Positions 1 to 8,492 of a stretch of DNA of 64,000 nucleotides are shown here, piece by piece. The first letter of the stretch is position 1, and each line of letters opens with the position of its first letter. The position numbers and the translations under genes are program-made. The notes beneath the pieces are model-generated. The model was not told the DNA's origin. It made no database searches and saw only the letters and a program-made list of their open reading frames with translations. The stretch comes from Kitasatospora azatica KCTC 9699 (GTDB taxonomy: Bacteria; Actinomycetota; Actinomycetes; Streptomycetales; Streptomycetaceae), in contig NZ_JQMO01000002.1 of assembly GCF_000744785.1 (NCBI RefSeq), positions 1,550,001-1,614,000 of the forward strand, given 5' to 3'.

Positions 1-1044
1 TTGGTCGGTCCGTCCGGCTGCGGCAAGACGACCATCCTGCGGATGGTCAACCGGATGGTCGAACCGACCTCGGGCCGGGTGCTGCTGGACGGGACGGACG
101 TGGCCCGGCTGGAGCCCGCCAAACTGCGCCGCGGCATCGGCTACGTGATCCAGCAGGCGGGTCTCTTCCCGCACCGCAAGGTGCTGGACAACATCGCCAC
201 CGTGCCCTACCTGCTGGGCTGGGACCGCAAGCGGGCCCGGGCCCGGGCGATGGAGCTGCTGGAGCTGGTCGGGCTGGCACCGGAGACGGCCAAGCGCTAC
301 CCGTTCCAGCTGTCCGGCGGCCAGCAGCAGCGGGTCGGTGTGGCCCGGGCGCTGGCCGCCGATCCGCCGCTGCTGCTGATGGACGAGCCGTTCAGCGCGG
401 TCGACCCGGTGGTCCGGGCCGGTCTGCAGGAGGAGCTGCTGCGGCTGCAGGCCGAGTTGAACAAGACGGTGCTCTTCGTGACGCACGACATCGAAGAGGC
501 GGTGCGGCTCGGCGACCAGATCGTGGTGCTGCGCGAGCACGGGCGGATCGGGCAGGTGGCCGACCCGGCGACGCTGCTCGCCGCCCCCGCCGACGACCAG
601 GTGGCGCACTTCCTCGGCCGGGACCGGGGGCTGCGCGGTCTCGGGCTGCGCCCGGCGGGCGGGATCGCGCTGCGGCCCGCCGACGAGCCGTACGAGGGCT
701 GGACCCTGACGGTGGACGACGAGGGCCGGCCGAGCGGGTGGCGGGGGCCCGGGGAAACGATCCGTCAGGTCGCGGTCTACCACCCGGGGACGGACACCCT
801 GCGCAGCGCCCTGGACAGCGCGGTGCTCTCGCCGGCCCGCGCCGCCGTGGCGGTGGACGCCCAGGGCCGGGTGCTCGGTCTGGCACCCCGCGCGGCGGTC
901 CTGGACGCACTGGACGCCTCGGGCCCCGAGGCGCCGGCCGGTGGCGTCGTGGACACCCCGTCGGACCCCGGGGCGCCGGCCGACAGCGCTGCCGATCCGG
1001 GTGGCGCCACCGACATAGCGGCGGGGACCGGCCATGGGCGATGA
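1..1044 (+). CDS. Osmoprotectant (glycine betaine/choline) ABC transporter ATP-binding protein, 5' partial
   Basis: ATPase subunit of an OpuC/ProV-type importer that takes up quaternary-amine osmoprotectants. The window edge cuts the N-terminus, so the frame opens almost directly on Walker A (GPSGCGKTT). The Q-loop region, the signature LSGGQQQR, Walker B LLLMDEPFSAVDP and the switch His (VTHD) follow in order. The last ~130 residues contain a CBS-like segment, the usual osmosensing regulatory module of this subfamily, then a low-complexity Pro/Ala/Gly tail. The stop overlaps the next permease gene, giving a four-gene operon (ATPase, two permeases, lipoprotein). The family call is solid; the exact substrate is inferred. 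Confidence 0.93.
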   Translation: MVGPSGCGKTTILRMVNRMVEPTSGRVLLDGTDVARLEPAKLRRGIGYVIQQAGLFPHRKVLDNIATVPYLLGWDRKRARARAMELLELVGLAPETAKRYPFQLSGGQQQRVGVARALAADPPLLLMDEPFSAVDPVVRAGLQEELLRLQAELNKTVLFVTHDIEEAVRLGDQIVVLREHGRIGQVADPATLLAAPADDQVAHFLGRDRGLRGLGLRPAGGIALRPADEPYEGWTLTVDDEGRPSGWRGPGETIRQVAVYHPGTDTLRSALDSAVLSPARAAVAVDAQGRVLGLAPRAAVLDALDASGPEAPAGGVVDTPSDPGAPADSAADPGGATDIAAGTGHGR

Positions 1045-1702
1045 ACCCCTGGTCCGCTGGCACTGGCTCGGCACCCACGTCGACTACCTGCGCGGCCTGC
1101 TCCTGGACCACGCGGTGATCTCGCTGCTCCCGGTGCTCTTCGGCCTGCTGCTCGCCCTCCCGCTGGGCCTGCTCTGCACCCGGTTCCCGCGGCTGTACCA
1201 GCCGCTGGCCGCGGTCTTCAACGTGGTCTACGCGCTGCCCGCGCTCGCGGTCTTCGTGGTGCTGATCCCGTACACCGGCCTGGCCACCCAGGCCACCGTG
1301 ATGATCCCGCTCACCTGCTACGCGCTCGCCGTGCTGCTGCCGACCACGGTGGACGGGCTGCGCGCGGTGCCCGAGCCGGTGCGCCAGGCCGCGACGGCGC
1401 TCGGGTACGGACCCTGGCGGCGACTGGCCGCCGTCGAACTGCCCGCGGCCGTGCCGTACCTGGTGGCGGGGCTGCGGGTGGCGGCGGTCTCCAGCATCTC
1501 GCTGGCGAGTGTGGGCGCGCTGGTCGGGCGCGGCGGGCTGGGCTACCTGTTCATCACCGGCTTCCAACTCACCTTCCCGACGCCGATCGTGGCCGGGATC
1601 GTGCTGGTGGCCGCGCTCGCGCTGGTCACCGACGCGGTGCTGCTGCTGGCCCGCCGGGTGCTGGCGCCGTGGGCCCGGCGTGAGGCGGTGGTGGGGCGGT
1701 GA
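1034..1702 (+). CDS. Osmoprotectant ABC transporter permease (OpuCB-like)
   Basis: Membrane subunit of the OpuC-type importer, 222 residues. About five to six hydrophobic helices can be read. A binding-protein-dependent permease (EAA-type) loop lies around residues 115-150 (EPVRQAATALGYGPWRR). The ATG at 1034 lies inside the end of the ATPase gene, so the two are translationally coupled; an ATG two codons later is an alternative start. It most likely pairs with the 1699-2370 permease as a heterodimer, as in OpuCB/OpuCD. Confidence 0.9.
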   Translation: MGDEPLVRWHWLGTHVDYLRGLLLDHAVISLLPVLFGLLLALPLGLLCTRFPRLYQPLAAVFNVVYALPALAVFVVLIPYTGLATQATVMIPLTCYALAVLLPTTVDGLRAVPEPVRQAATALGYGPWRRLAAVELPAAVPYLVAGLRVAAVSSISLASVGALVGRGGLGYLFITGFQLTFPTPIVAGIVLVAALALVTDAVLLLARRVLAPWARREAVVGR

Positions 1703-2370
1703 ACTGGCTCTCCTGGCTGTCCGACTTCTTCGGCTCGCCCGACCGGCAGCACGGTGCCGACTCGATCGTGCACCGGATCGGCGAGCACCTGCTGCTCTCC
1801 GGCGAGGCGCTCGGCCTGGCCGCGCTGCTGGCGATCCCGCTCGGTCTGCTGCTCGGCTACACCGGGCGGGCGGCCGGCCTGGTCACCGCGCTGACCGGTA
1901 CCGCCCGCGCGCTGCCGACCCTCGGCCTGGTGACGCTGGCGGTGCTGGTGGCGGGCGTCGGCGACACCGCCGTGCTGGTGCCGCTGGTGGCGCTGGCCGC
2001 GCCGGTGTTGCTGGTCGCGGCCTGCGAGGGGGTCCGCGGCACCGATCCGGACCTGCGCGATGCCGCCCGCGGCATCGGTCTGACGCACCGTCAGGTGCTC
2101 TGGCAGGTCTGTGTTCCGTGGGCGCTGCCGGCGTTGCTCGCGGGGCTGCGCACGGCCGCGGTGCAGGTGATCGCCACCGCCACGGTGGCCGCCTACGTCG
2201 GCCTGGGCGGGCTCGGCCGCTATGTGGTCGACGGCCTGGCCACCCACGACTTCCCGCAGACCGTCGGTGGCGCGCTGCTGGTGGTGCTGCTCGCGGTGGC
2301 CACCCAGTTGCTCTTCGCCGCGCTCATCCGGTTCGCGCTGCCCACCGGGCTGCGCCGACCGCGCGGCTGA
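1699..2370 (+). CDS. Osmoprotectant ABC transporter permease (OpuCD-like)
   Basis: Second membrane subunit of the importer, 223 residues, with the same fold as its upstream neighbour. The coupling loop reads DPDLRDAARGIGLTHRQ in the second half, and a helix-rich segment follows. It starts with a GTG that shares bases with the TGA of the previous gene (GTGA), a standard coupling arrangement. The lipoprotein gene follows after a short gap and completes the operon. Confidence 0.9.
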   Translation: MNWLSWLSDFFGSPDRQHGADSIVHRIGEHLLLSGEALGLAALLAIPLGLLLGYTGRAAGLVTALTGTARALPTLGLVTLAVLVAGVGDTAVLVPLVALAAPVLLVAACEGVRGTDPDLRDAARGIGLTHRQVLWQVCVPWALPALLAGLRTAAVQVIATATVAAYVGLGGLGRYVVDGLATHDFPQTVGGALLVVLLAVATQLLFAALIRFALPTGLRRPRG

Positions 2371-2417
2371 CCGGATTCCCCTCTCCCACTCTCCACTCTT
2401 CGCAAAGGACTCAGTTG

Positions 2418-3362
2418 ATGCTTTCGCGCACCTTCCGCGCCGCCATACTGGCCGCTGCCGTCACTGTGGCCGCCACCGCCTGCTCCTCCTCCGCCAAGGA
2501 CCCGCTCGGCGGCAACTCCGGCTCCTCCGGCTCCTCCGGCTCCTCCACCGGCAACTCCGGTTCCGCCGACGGCGGTTCGACCGTAGTGGTCGGTTCGGCC
2601 AACTTCCCGGAGAACGTGCTGCTCGCCTCGATCTACTCGCAGGCCCTGCAGGCCAAGGGCGTCAAGGTGACCGAGAAGTTCAACATCGGCAGCCGCGAGC
2701 TGCTCTACGGGCAGATCAAGGACAGCAAGTTGACCGTGCTGCCCGAGTACAACGGCGCGCTGCTCGCCTACCTGGACAGCAAGGCCACCGCCGCGAGCAC
2801 CGAGGACATCGACGCCGCGCTGACCAAGACGCTGCCGGCCAGTCTGGCGATCCTGAAGTCCGCCGCCGCCGAGGACAAGGACTCGCTGACCGTCAGCAAG
2901 GACACCGCGGCCAAGTACAACCTGCAGTCCATCGCCGATCTGACCGCCCAGGCCGGGCAGTTCACCATCGGTGGCCCGCCGGAGTTCAAGTCCCGCCGGG
3001 AGCAGCAGTTCAAGGACGTCTACGGGCTGAACTTCAAGGAGTGGAAGCCGACCGCCGACACCACCGCCAACGCGATCAAGGACGGCACGATCCAGGTCGG
3101 CAACGTCTTCACCACCGACCCGCGGATCGTCTCGCTGGGCCTGGTCTCGCTGACCGACCCGAAGAACCTGTTCGGCGCGCAGAACGTGACCCCGCTGATC
3201 AACAAGGCCGGGGTGAACGCCACGGCGAGCGCGGCGCTGGACGCGGTCTCGGCCAAGCTGGACACCGCCGGTCTGACCGCGCTGATGAAGCGGGTTGCGG
3301 TGGACAAGGAGGACGCCGCGGTGGTGGCCAAGGACTGGGTGAAGAGCAACGGGCTGGGCTGA
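2418..3362 (+). CDS. Osmoprotectant ABC transporter substrate-binding lipoprotein (OpuCC-like)
   Basis: Extracellular lipid-anchored binding protein, 314 residues, of the OpuAC superfamily. A lipoprotein signal runs to Cys22 (lipobox ATAC), then a Ser/Gly linker built from 9-bp repeats (GSSGSSGSS), then the binding fold from about residue 55 (VVVGSANFPEN, typical of the strand that opens this fold). The start is the ATG at 2418, preceded by AAAGGA; the open frame extends further upstream but has no signal peptide there. It captures betaine- or choline-type compounds for the permeases encoded just upstream. A strong hairpin follows the stop. Confidence 0.92.
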   Translation: MLSRTFRAAILAAAVTVAATACSSSAKDPLGGNSGSSGSSGSSTGNSGSADGGSTVVVGSANFPENVLLASIYSQALQAKGVKVTEKFNIGSRELLYGQIKDSKLTVLPEYNGALLAYLDSKATAASTEDIDAALTKTLPASLAILKSAAAEDKDSLTVSKDTAAKYNLQSIADLTAQAGQFTIGGPPEFKSRREQQFKDVYGLNFKEWKPTADTTANAIKDGTIQVGNVFTTDPRIVSLGLVSLTDPKNLFGAQNVTPLINKAGVNATASAALDAVSAKLDTAGLTALMKRVAVDKEDAAVVAKDWVKSNGLG

Positions 3363-3387
3363 GCCCGGACCCACTGGGACGGCTGCG

Positions 3388-3427
3388 CCGACGGGCCCCG
3401 GAGGAGAGTTCCTCCGGGGCCCGTCGG
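3388..3427. terminator. Intrinsic terminator, 18-bp stem
   Basis: Perfect 18-bp GC-rich inverted repeat with a GAGT loop (arms 3388-3405 and 3410-3427), 25 bases after the OpuCC stop. There is no U tract, as is common in streptomycetes. The convergent gene ends at 3519, so it can act for both strands. Confidence 0.85.
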
Positions 3428-3440
3428 CGTGCTCGCCGGT

Positions 3441-3520
3441 CAGTGCAGGGGCCGGCCAGTGCAGGGGCCGGCCAGTGCAGGGGCCGGCCAGTGCAGGGGC
3501 CGGCCAGTGCAGGGGCGATC
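3441..3520. repeat. Tandem repeat, 16 bp x 5, running into a stop codon
   Basis: Five head-to-tail copies of CAGTGCAGGGGCCGGC; the first four are identical and the last ends CGATC. The array ends inside the TGA (complement of 3519-3521) of the transglycosylase gene. It begins 13 bases after the terminator arm. Identical copies imply recent slippage or expansion. Confidence 0.95.
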
Positions 3521-4334
3521 AGTACCAGTGGTGGGTCTGCCAGAACGCCCAGGCGGCGTTCGGGCTGCCGTACCGGTCGTTCATGTAGGACAGCGTCCAC
3601 TTGATCTGGGTGACCGGGTTGGTGCGCCAGTCGGAGCCGGCCGAGGCCATCTTGCTCGCGGGCAGCGCCTGGCCCAGGCCGTAGGAGCCGGAGGACGGGT
3701 TGGTGGCCGTCACGTTCCAGCTGCTCTCGTGGCTGACGATGTTGGCGAAGGAGTTCCACTGGTCGGCCGGGACCATGCTCTGCGCCAGCGCGCGGATGCC
3801 GCTCGGGCTGGTGTCGGTGACCGTGGGGGCGGCGGCCAGCGGCGCGCGCTCCTGCGAGCGCGAGGCGGCCTGCTGGTCCTGCTGCGGGGCGGGCTGCGCG
3901 GCCGGCTGCGGCGCGGGCGCCTGCTGCGGCTGGGCGGCGGGCTGCGGGGCCGGGGCCTGCTGCGGCTGCGCGGCCGGGGTGGCCGGCTTGGCCTGCTCGG
4001 GGGCCGCGTACGGCGCGGTGGTCACGGTGTGCCCGGCGCCGGACTGGGTGGCGCCCTTCAGGTACGGGGCGGCCTCGATCTTGCCGGTGTCACCGGCGGC
4101 GGTGACGGGGGTCACGCCGGCCGGCATCGCGTCGCGGGTGAGCTTGAGCGCGTGCGCCTGCTGGTCGGTGGTCACAGCGGCGGTGTGCTTGGGGGCCGAC
4201 GCCTCGGCAACGGTGGCGGCGTCGGAGGGGAGCGCGAAGGCCACGGCGGACGCGGCACAGACGGTGGCCAGGCCGGCCGAGGCGAGAACCACGGAGGATC
4301 GTCGACGAACGGTGGCCATCAGGGCGCTACGCAT
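3519..4334 (-). CDS. Secreted lysozyme-fold transglycosylase (SLT-like)
   Basis: Predicted exported peptidoglycan hydrolase, 271 residues. A Sec signal lies at about residues 1-40 (MATVRRRSSVV, then a hydrophobic stretch ending SDAATV). A spacer follows with Q/P/A repeats (PAAQPQQAPAPQ). The C-terminal ~95-residue lysozyme-like domain has the likely catalytic Glu203 in SHESSW, then GSYGLGQ and a Trp-rich end. The Q/P/A spacer probably crosses the cell wall. The start at 4334 is preferred for its upstream GAAGAGG; an ATG five codons later is possible. I looked for a c-di-AMP riboswitch upstream, common for such genes, and could not support one. Confidence 0.85.
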   Translation of the reverse strand: MRSALMATVRRRSSVVLASAGLATVCAASAVAFALPSDAATVAEASAPKHTAAVTTDQQAHALKLTRDAMPAGVTPVTAAGDTGKIEAAPYLKGATQSGAGHTVTTAPYAAPEQAKPATPAAQPQQAPAPQPAAQPQQAPAPQPAAQPAPQQDQQAASRSQERAPLAAAPTVTDTSPSGIRALAQSMVPADQWNSFANIVSHESSWNVTATNPSSGSYGLGQALPASKMASAGSDWRTNPVTQIKWTLSYMNDRYGSPNAAWAFWQTHHWY

Positions 4335-4763
4335 ACAGGAATACCTCTTCGGTGTAGCCGGTCCCGGGCGCACGGCAGCGGCGCGGCGCGAGGGCCGTGC
4401 GGTGCTGCGTTGATGCGTCAGTGACCGTGGGGCACCCCGGAGTCGGTCGGTGCCCGTACGGAAAGCGCTCCACCGGAGTTACTGAAGACACCGGATCCTC
4501 TGACCCGATGCGGGCGGCGCGCTTGGCGACTCGTCCAGGTTTAACGTGGCCCGCCGCCGGGCAGCAAACCCGGCTGCTACGACGCCCGGTAGTAGCTTGG
4601 CCCGGCCGCCCCCGGACAGCCGCTCAACCAGGCCGCCGTCGGCGACGACCCGCGATCGTAGTCCCGAAACGCCTGTGGGCATGGTCACCAACTTGGTGAC
4701 AGTGAGCAGCCGAAGGGAAACCGGTTTGCCCCCGATCGGCCGCACCCGCCAGGCTTGATTCTC
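4335..4763. other. Intergenic region between divergent genes
   Basis: About 430 bases between the transglycosylase and methyltransferase genes. Both promoters must lie here. Apart from the palindrome at 4684-4700 I see no gene, RNA or clear promoter hexamers. Confidence 0.6.
4684..4700. promoter_or_regulatory. 17-bp palindrome, candidate operator
   Basis: GTCACCAAcTTGGTGAC is a perfect inverted repeat with a single central base, about 65 bases before the methyltransferase start. Size and symmetry suit a dimeric repressor of GntR, LacI or MarR type. No regulator gene is adjacent. Confidence 0.45.
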
Positions 4764-5567
4764 ATGACGCACTCTCTCGCCCCCGAGATCCTCGCCTACT
4801 ACGCGCGCGGCGAGGAGGCCGGCCGCCTGCTGCGCGCGCACAACCGCCTGGAGCTGTGGCGCACCCAGGACGTGCTGCGACGCCTGTTGGCCGACCTCGG
4901 CACCGGGCCGCTGCGGATCCTGGACGTCGGCGGCGGCGCCGGCGTGCACGCCGAGTGGCTGGCCGCCGACGGGCACCTGGTGACGCTGGTCGACCCCGTT
5001 CCGCTCCACGTCGAGCAGGCCGGCCGGCTACCCGGCGTGACCGCTCTGCACGGTGACGCCCGCGCCCTTGAGGCCGCCGACGACTCGGTGGACCTCGCGC
5101 TGCTGCTCGGCCCGCTCTACCACCTGCCCGAGCGCGCCGACCGGCTGCGCGCGCTCGCCGAGGCCCGCCGGGTGGTGCGGCCCGGCGGGCTGGTGGTCGC
5201 GGCGACCATCAACCGCTTCGCCGGACTGCACGACACCATGCGCACCGGCGCCTACTTCGAGCCGACCAACCAGGCCGCCACCGACGCCTGCGTGGCGACC
5301 GGGACGCTGCGCCCGGCGAGCGAGCACAACCTCTTCACCACCGCCTACTTCCACCTGGCCGCCGAGGTCCCGGCGGAGTTCGCCGAGGCCGGGCTGACTC
5401 CGACCGGTCAGTACGGCCTGGAGGGCGCGGCCTGGCTGATGGGCATCGACCAGCGGCTGGACGATCCGGCCGAGCGGGCGGTGGTGCTGGACGCGCTGCG
5501 CGCCGGCGAGTCGGAGCCCTCGCTGCTCGGCGTCAGCGGGCACCTGCTGACGGCAGGGATCTGCTGA
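4764..5567 (+). CDS. Class I SAM-dependent methyltransferase
   Basis: Rossmann-fold methyltransferase of the Methyltransf_11/25 type, 267 residues. Motif I is ILDVGGGAGVHAEWLA (residues ~52-67), the acidic residue binding the SAM ribose is in TLVDP, motif post-I includes HGDAR, and motif IV is LALLLGPLYHL. The substrate is unknown. The ATG at 4764 is chosen; an in-frame TTG lies three codons upstream. There is no obvious Shine-Dalgarno, and CAGGCT at 4750-4755 could be a -10 of a leaderless transcript. Tandem repeats cross its stop codon. Confidence 0.85.
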   Translation: MTHSLAPEILAYYARGEEAGRLLRAHNRLELWRTQDVLRRLLADLGTGPLRILDVGGGAGVHAEWLAADGHLVTLVDPVPLHVEQAGRLPGVTALHGDARALEAADDSVDLALLLGPLYHLPERADRLRALAEARRVVRPGGLVVAATINRFAGLHDTMRTGAYFEPTNQAATDACVATGTLRPASEHNLFTTAYFHLAAEVPAEFAEAGLTPTGQYGLEGAAWLMGIDQRLDDPAERAVVLDALRAGESEPSLLGVSGHLLTAGIC

Positions 5568-5594
5568 CGGCGGGGATCTGCTGACGGCGGGCAC
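5544..5594. repeat. Tandem repeat, 17 bp x 3, across a stop codon
   Basis: Three head-to-tail copies of CTGCTGACGGCAGGGAT (second and third with G for A at position 12, third ending GCAC). The TGA of the methyltransferase is in the second copy, so each repeat gain or loss preserves a stop. Confidence 0.93.
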
Positions 5595-5704
5595 GGGAGC
5601 CTGACGCGCCGACCGCAGGCAGCAAGGCCTGACCCAGCATCAGATCCGCGCCCAGGACGACCTGACGGAACCGGTCGGATCGGACCGAGCGATTGTTAGG
5701 ACTC

Positions 5705-5734
5705 TTGACAGATAACTGGTCTAGTCCAACGATA
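5705..5734 (+). promoter_or_regulatory. Chitinase promoter with DasR-like operator
   Basis: TTGACA at 5705-5710 is a consensus -35. The spacer carries ACTGGTCTAGTCCAAC (5715-5730), matching 13 of 16 positions of the DasR-responsive element ACTGGTCTAGACCACT known from streptomycete chitin and GlcNAc genes. A -10 would fall near AACGAT/ACGATA (5728-5734) but is weak. A repressor bound between -35 and -10 would block transcription until GlcNAc-6-phosphate or a related ligand releases it. The rest of 5595-5924 shows nothing else I can name. Confidence 0.75.
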
Positions 5735-5924
5735 AGACTCGTCCATCCGACCGGGATGCACTGTGGGGGTGTGACCACCGGCCGGCAGGGACCTGCCCTG
5801 CCCTGAACTGCCCACCGCCCCCGGCTACTTGCCATGACCGCCGACCGACGCCCAGGCGCCGGTGGTTGTCATGCGCAAATCCTGTTGTGCGCTTCCTTCC
5901 CCCATCACGTCTGCTGGAGCACTG

Positions 5925-7679
5925 ATGCGACTTCACAGATCCGTCCAGGCCGCGCTGACCGCCGGCGCCACGCTGGCCGCCTCGGCCGGCCTGCTGGTCG
6001 GCGCGAGCGGCGCCCACGCGGCCACCACCGCCGCACCGCTGCCCGCCCACGTCTTCGCCCCGTACTACGAGGCCTACACACCGGGCAGCGGCCCGGCGGC
6101 GCTGGCCGCGCAGTCCGGCGACAAGTTCCTCAGCATGGCCTTCGTCCAGGCCGCCACCAAGGGTTCCTGCACCGTCTACTGGGACGGCGACACCAGCACC
6201 CCGATCGCCAACTCCAGCTTCGGCAGCGACATCAGCACCATCCAGGCCAACGGCGGGGACGTCATCCCCTCCTTCGGCGGCTACGCGGCCGACAACGGCG
6301 GCACCGAGATCGCCGACAGCTGCGCCGACGTCAACCAGATCGCGGCGGCCTACGAGAAGGTCATCACGACCTACAACGTCAACCGGATCGACCTGGACAC
6401 CGAGGACAACTCACTGACCAACACGACCGGTATCGACCGCCGCAACAAGGCGGTCAAGCTGGTCGAGGACTGGGCGGCGGCGAACGGGCGCAACGTCCAG
6501 TTCTCCTACACCCTGCCGACCACCACCAGCGGCCTGGCGTCCAGCGGCCTGGCGGTGCTGAAGAACGCGGTCAGCAACAACGCGCGGATCGACGTCGTCA
6601 ACATCATGACGTTCGACTACTACGACAACGCCTCGCACGTGATGGGCACCGACGCGGAGAACGCCGCGACCGGCCTCTACGGCCAGCTGGCCAAGCTCTA
6701 CCCGAGCAAGACCGCCGCCCAGCTCTGGGGTTCGATCGGCATCATCCTGATGCCCGGCATCGACGACTTCGGCGCAGCCGAGACCACCACGGTCGCCGAC
6801 GCGCAGAACGTCCAGGCCTGGGCCACCGCGAAGGGCCTCAACACCCTCTCGTTCTGGGCGCTGCAGCGTGACAACGGCGGCTGCGTGGGCACCGCCGGCT
6901 CCGACACCTGCTCCGGGATCAGCCAGGGCACCTGGGACTTCAGCCACGTGCTGGAGCCGTTCACCTCGGGCAGCGGCACCCCGTCCAACGACTTCTCGCT
7001 GAGCGACTCGCCCGCCGCCGGTTCGGTGCAGCCGGGCGGTTCGACCACCGCCACGATCACCACCGCGGTCACCTCCGGCTCGGCGCAGACCGTGACGCTG
7101 TCGGTCTCCGGCGCGCCCGCCGGTGTCACCGCCTCGATCAGCCCGAGCACCGTCACGGCCGGCGGCACCGCCACCCTGTCGGTGAGCACCACCTCGGCCG
7201 TGGCCCCGGGCAGTTACCCGCTGACCATCACCGGCACCGCCGCCTCCGGCAGCCACAGCGCCGGCTACACGCTGACCGTCACCGGCGGCAGCGGCGGCAG
7301 CGCCCTGGTCAACGGTGGTCTGGAGAGCGGCAGTCTGAGCCCGTGGACCTGCCAGAGCGGCGGCGCGGTGGTCTCCGCCCCGGTGCACTCGGGCTCCCAC
7401 GCGCTGCAAGCCGCGCCCACCGCGAGCCAGACCGGTGAGTGCGACCAGACCGTCACCCTGCTGCCCAACCACGCCTACACGCTGACCGGTTGGGTTCAGG
7501 GCGACTACGCGTACCTCGGCGTCAGCGGTGGCGCCACCGGGTCCAGCTGGGCCTCGGGCAGCGGTTGGACCAAGCTGACCGTCCCGTTCACCACCGGCGC
7601 CAACGGCACCGTGACCGTCTACCTGCACGGCTGGTACGCCCAGGGCGACGTCTACGGCGACGACTTCGCGATCAGCTGA
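5925..7679 (+). CDS. Secreted GH18 chitinase with Ig-like and carbohydrate-binding domains
   Basis: Predicted exported endo-chitinase, 584 residues. A signal peptide spans about 1-32. The GH18 barrel covers ~40-340, and its signature strand is NRIDLDTE: Glu160 is the expected acid/base, with D156 and D158 before it, but the first Asp of the usual DxxDxDxE is Asn153. An Ig-like NPCBM/Fn3-type domain (~350-455) and a C-terminal jelly-roll carbohydrate-binding module (~460-584, NGGLESGSLSPW) follow. The start is the ATG at 5925, after GGAG; the frame extends upstream but without a signal peptide. The DasR-like box supports chitin-linked control. Confidence 0.9.
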   Translation: MRLHRSVQAALTAGATLAASAGLLVGASGAHAATTAAPLPAHVFAPYYEAYTPGSGPAALAAQSGDKFLSMAFVQAATKGSCTVYWDGDTSTPIANSSFGSDISTIQANGGDVIPSFGGYAADNGGTEIADSCADVNQIAAAYEKVITTYNVNRIDLDTEDNSLTNTTGIDRRNKAVKLVEDWAAANGRNVQFSYTLPTTTSGLASSGLAVLKNAVSNNARIDVVNIMTFDYYDNASHVMGTDAENAATGLYGQLAKLYPSKTAAQLWGSIGIILMPGIDDFGAAETTTVADAQNVQAWATAKGLNTLSFWALQRDNGGCVGTAGSDTCSGISQGTWDFSHVLEPFTSGSGTPSNDFSLSDSPAAGSVQPGGSTTATITTAVTSGSAQTVTLSVSGAPAGVTASISPSTVTAGGTATLSVSTTSAVAPGSYPLTITGTAASGSHSAGYTLTVTGGSGGSALVNGGLESGSLSPWTCQSGGAVVSAPVHSGSHALQAAPTASQTGECDQTVTLLPNHAYTLTGWVQGDYAYLGVSGGATGSSWASGSGWTKLTVPFTTGANGTVTVYLHGWYAQGDVYGDDFAIS

Positions 7680-7702
7680 CGCACCGTCATCCGTGTTGGA
7701 CA

Positions 7703-7734
7703 GCCCCGCCACCCGCGCTTCCGGGTGGCGGGGC
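7703..7734. terminator. Intrinsic terminator after chitinase gene
   Basis: Perfect 13-bp stem (arms 7703-7715 and 7722-7734) with a CGCTTC loop, 24 bases past the chitinase stop. Confidence 0.85.
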
Positions 7735-7834
7735 CACTGCGTTCCATGCTCTCTTGACGCCACCCGGGGAGCACAGTTAGCTGGCTCAGGTCCATTCCTG
7801 ACCAATCATCAGACATTGAACACGGGGGTTCGCC

Positions 7835-8476
7835 ATGCCTGTCATCACCCGCGCGCGCCACTGGTCGCGCCGCGCCGCGGTCGCCGCCACCGCGCTGGCC
7901 ACCGCACTCGCACTGGGCGGCGCCGCCTCGGCGGGAAGCGCCGCCCCCGGCAACCGACTCACCCCGTTCACCCTCACCAGCCCCGACTTCCACGACGGCG
8001 GCAAGCTGCCGGTCTGGACCGAGTTCGGCGGCACCTACGGTGGCCAACACTCCCACTGCGACGGCAAGAACCTGGCGCCCGAGCTGGACTGGCACAACGC
8101 CCCAGCCGGAACGAAGAGCTATGTGCTGCTGGTCAACGACATGGACGCGCCGATCGCGGGCGGCTGGCACCACTGGGTGGTGTACGACATCCCCGGGAAC
8201 GTCGACCGGCTGAAGGGTCACGGCAAGCTCGAGTACACGCAGGGATCGACCAGTTGGGACGCGAACGGGCTCCCGGTCGTCGGCTGGGGCGGCCCGTGCC
8301 CGCCGGCCACCGGGCAGGTGCACCACTACATCTTCACCCTGTACGCCCTCGACAGCGCCACCGTCCCCGTCCCCGGCGACTCCCTGTCGTACGAGCAGCT
8401 GATCAGCACGATCGACCCGGACGTGCTCGGATCGACCGTCATCATCGGCACCTTCCGGCTGCCGCAGAAGGCCTGA
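7835..8476 (+). CDS. Exported PEBP-family (YbhB/YbcL-like) protein
   Basis: Phosphatidylethanolamine-binding-protein fold, 213 residues. An Arg-rich Sec-type signal lies at ~1-36, ending AGSAAP. The family hallmarks are present: the ligand-pocket motif DMDAP (~103-107), then GGWHHWVVYDIP, and a GPCPP element near residue 150. Bacterial members of this family have no settled function; binding of anionic ligands or protease modulation has been proposed. The start ATG follows GGGGG by six bases. It is convergent with the FAD oxidase gene, 16 bases away. Confidence 0.88.
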   Translation: MPVITRARHWSRRAAVAATALATALALGGAASAGSAAPGNRLTPFTLTSPDFHDGGKLPVWTEFGGTYGGQHSHCDGKNLAPELDWHNAPAGTKSYVLLVNDMDAPIAGGWHHWVVYDIPGNVDRLKGHGKLEYTQGSTSWDANGLPVVGWGGPCPPATGQVHHYIFTLYALDSATVPVPGDSLSYEQLISTIDPDVLGSTVIIGTFRLPQKA

Positions 8477-8492
8477 CCGGTGCACCGGCCCT

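Noticed and set aside
1509..2417. Upstream extension of the substrate-binding protein frame
   Set aside because: It runs in another frame across the two permease genes; the lipoprotein signal at 2418 sets the start.
4335..4763. c-di-AMP (ydaO) riboswitch before the transglycosylase gene
   Set aside because: Common before such wall hydrolases in streptomycetes, but I could not find its conserved parts (the GGGTGAA and GTCAGCTAACC regions) on the minus strand.
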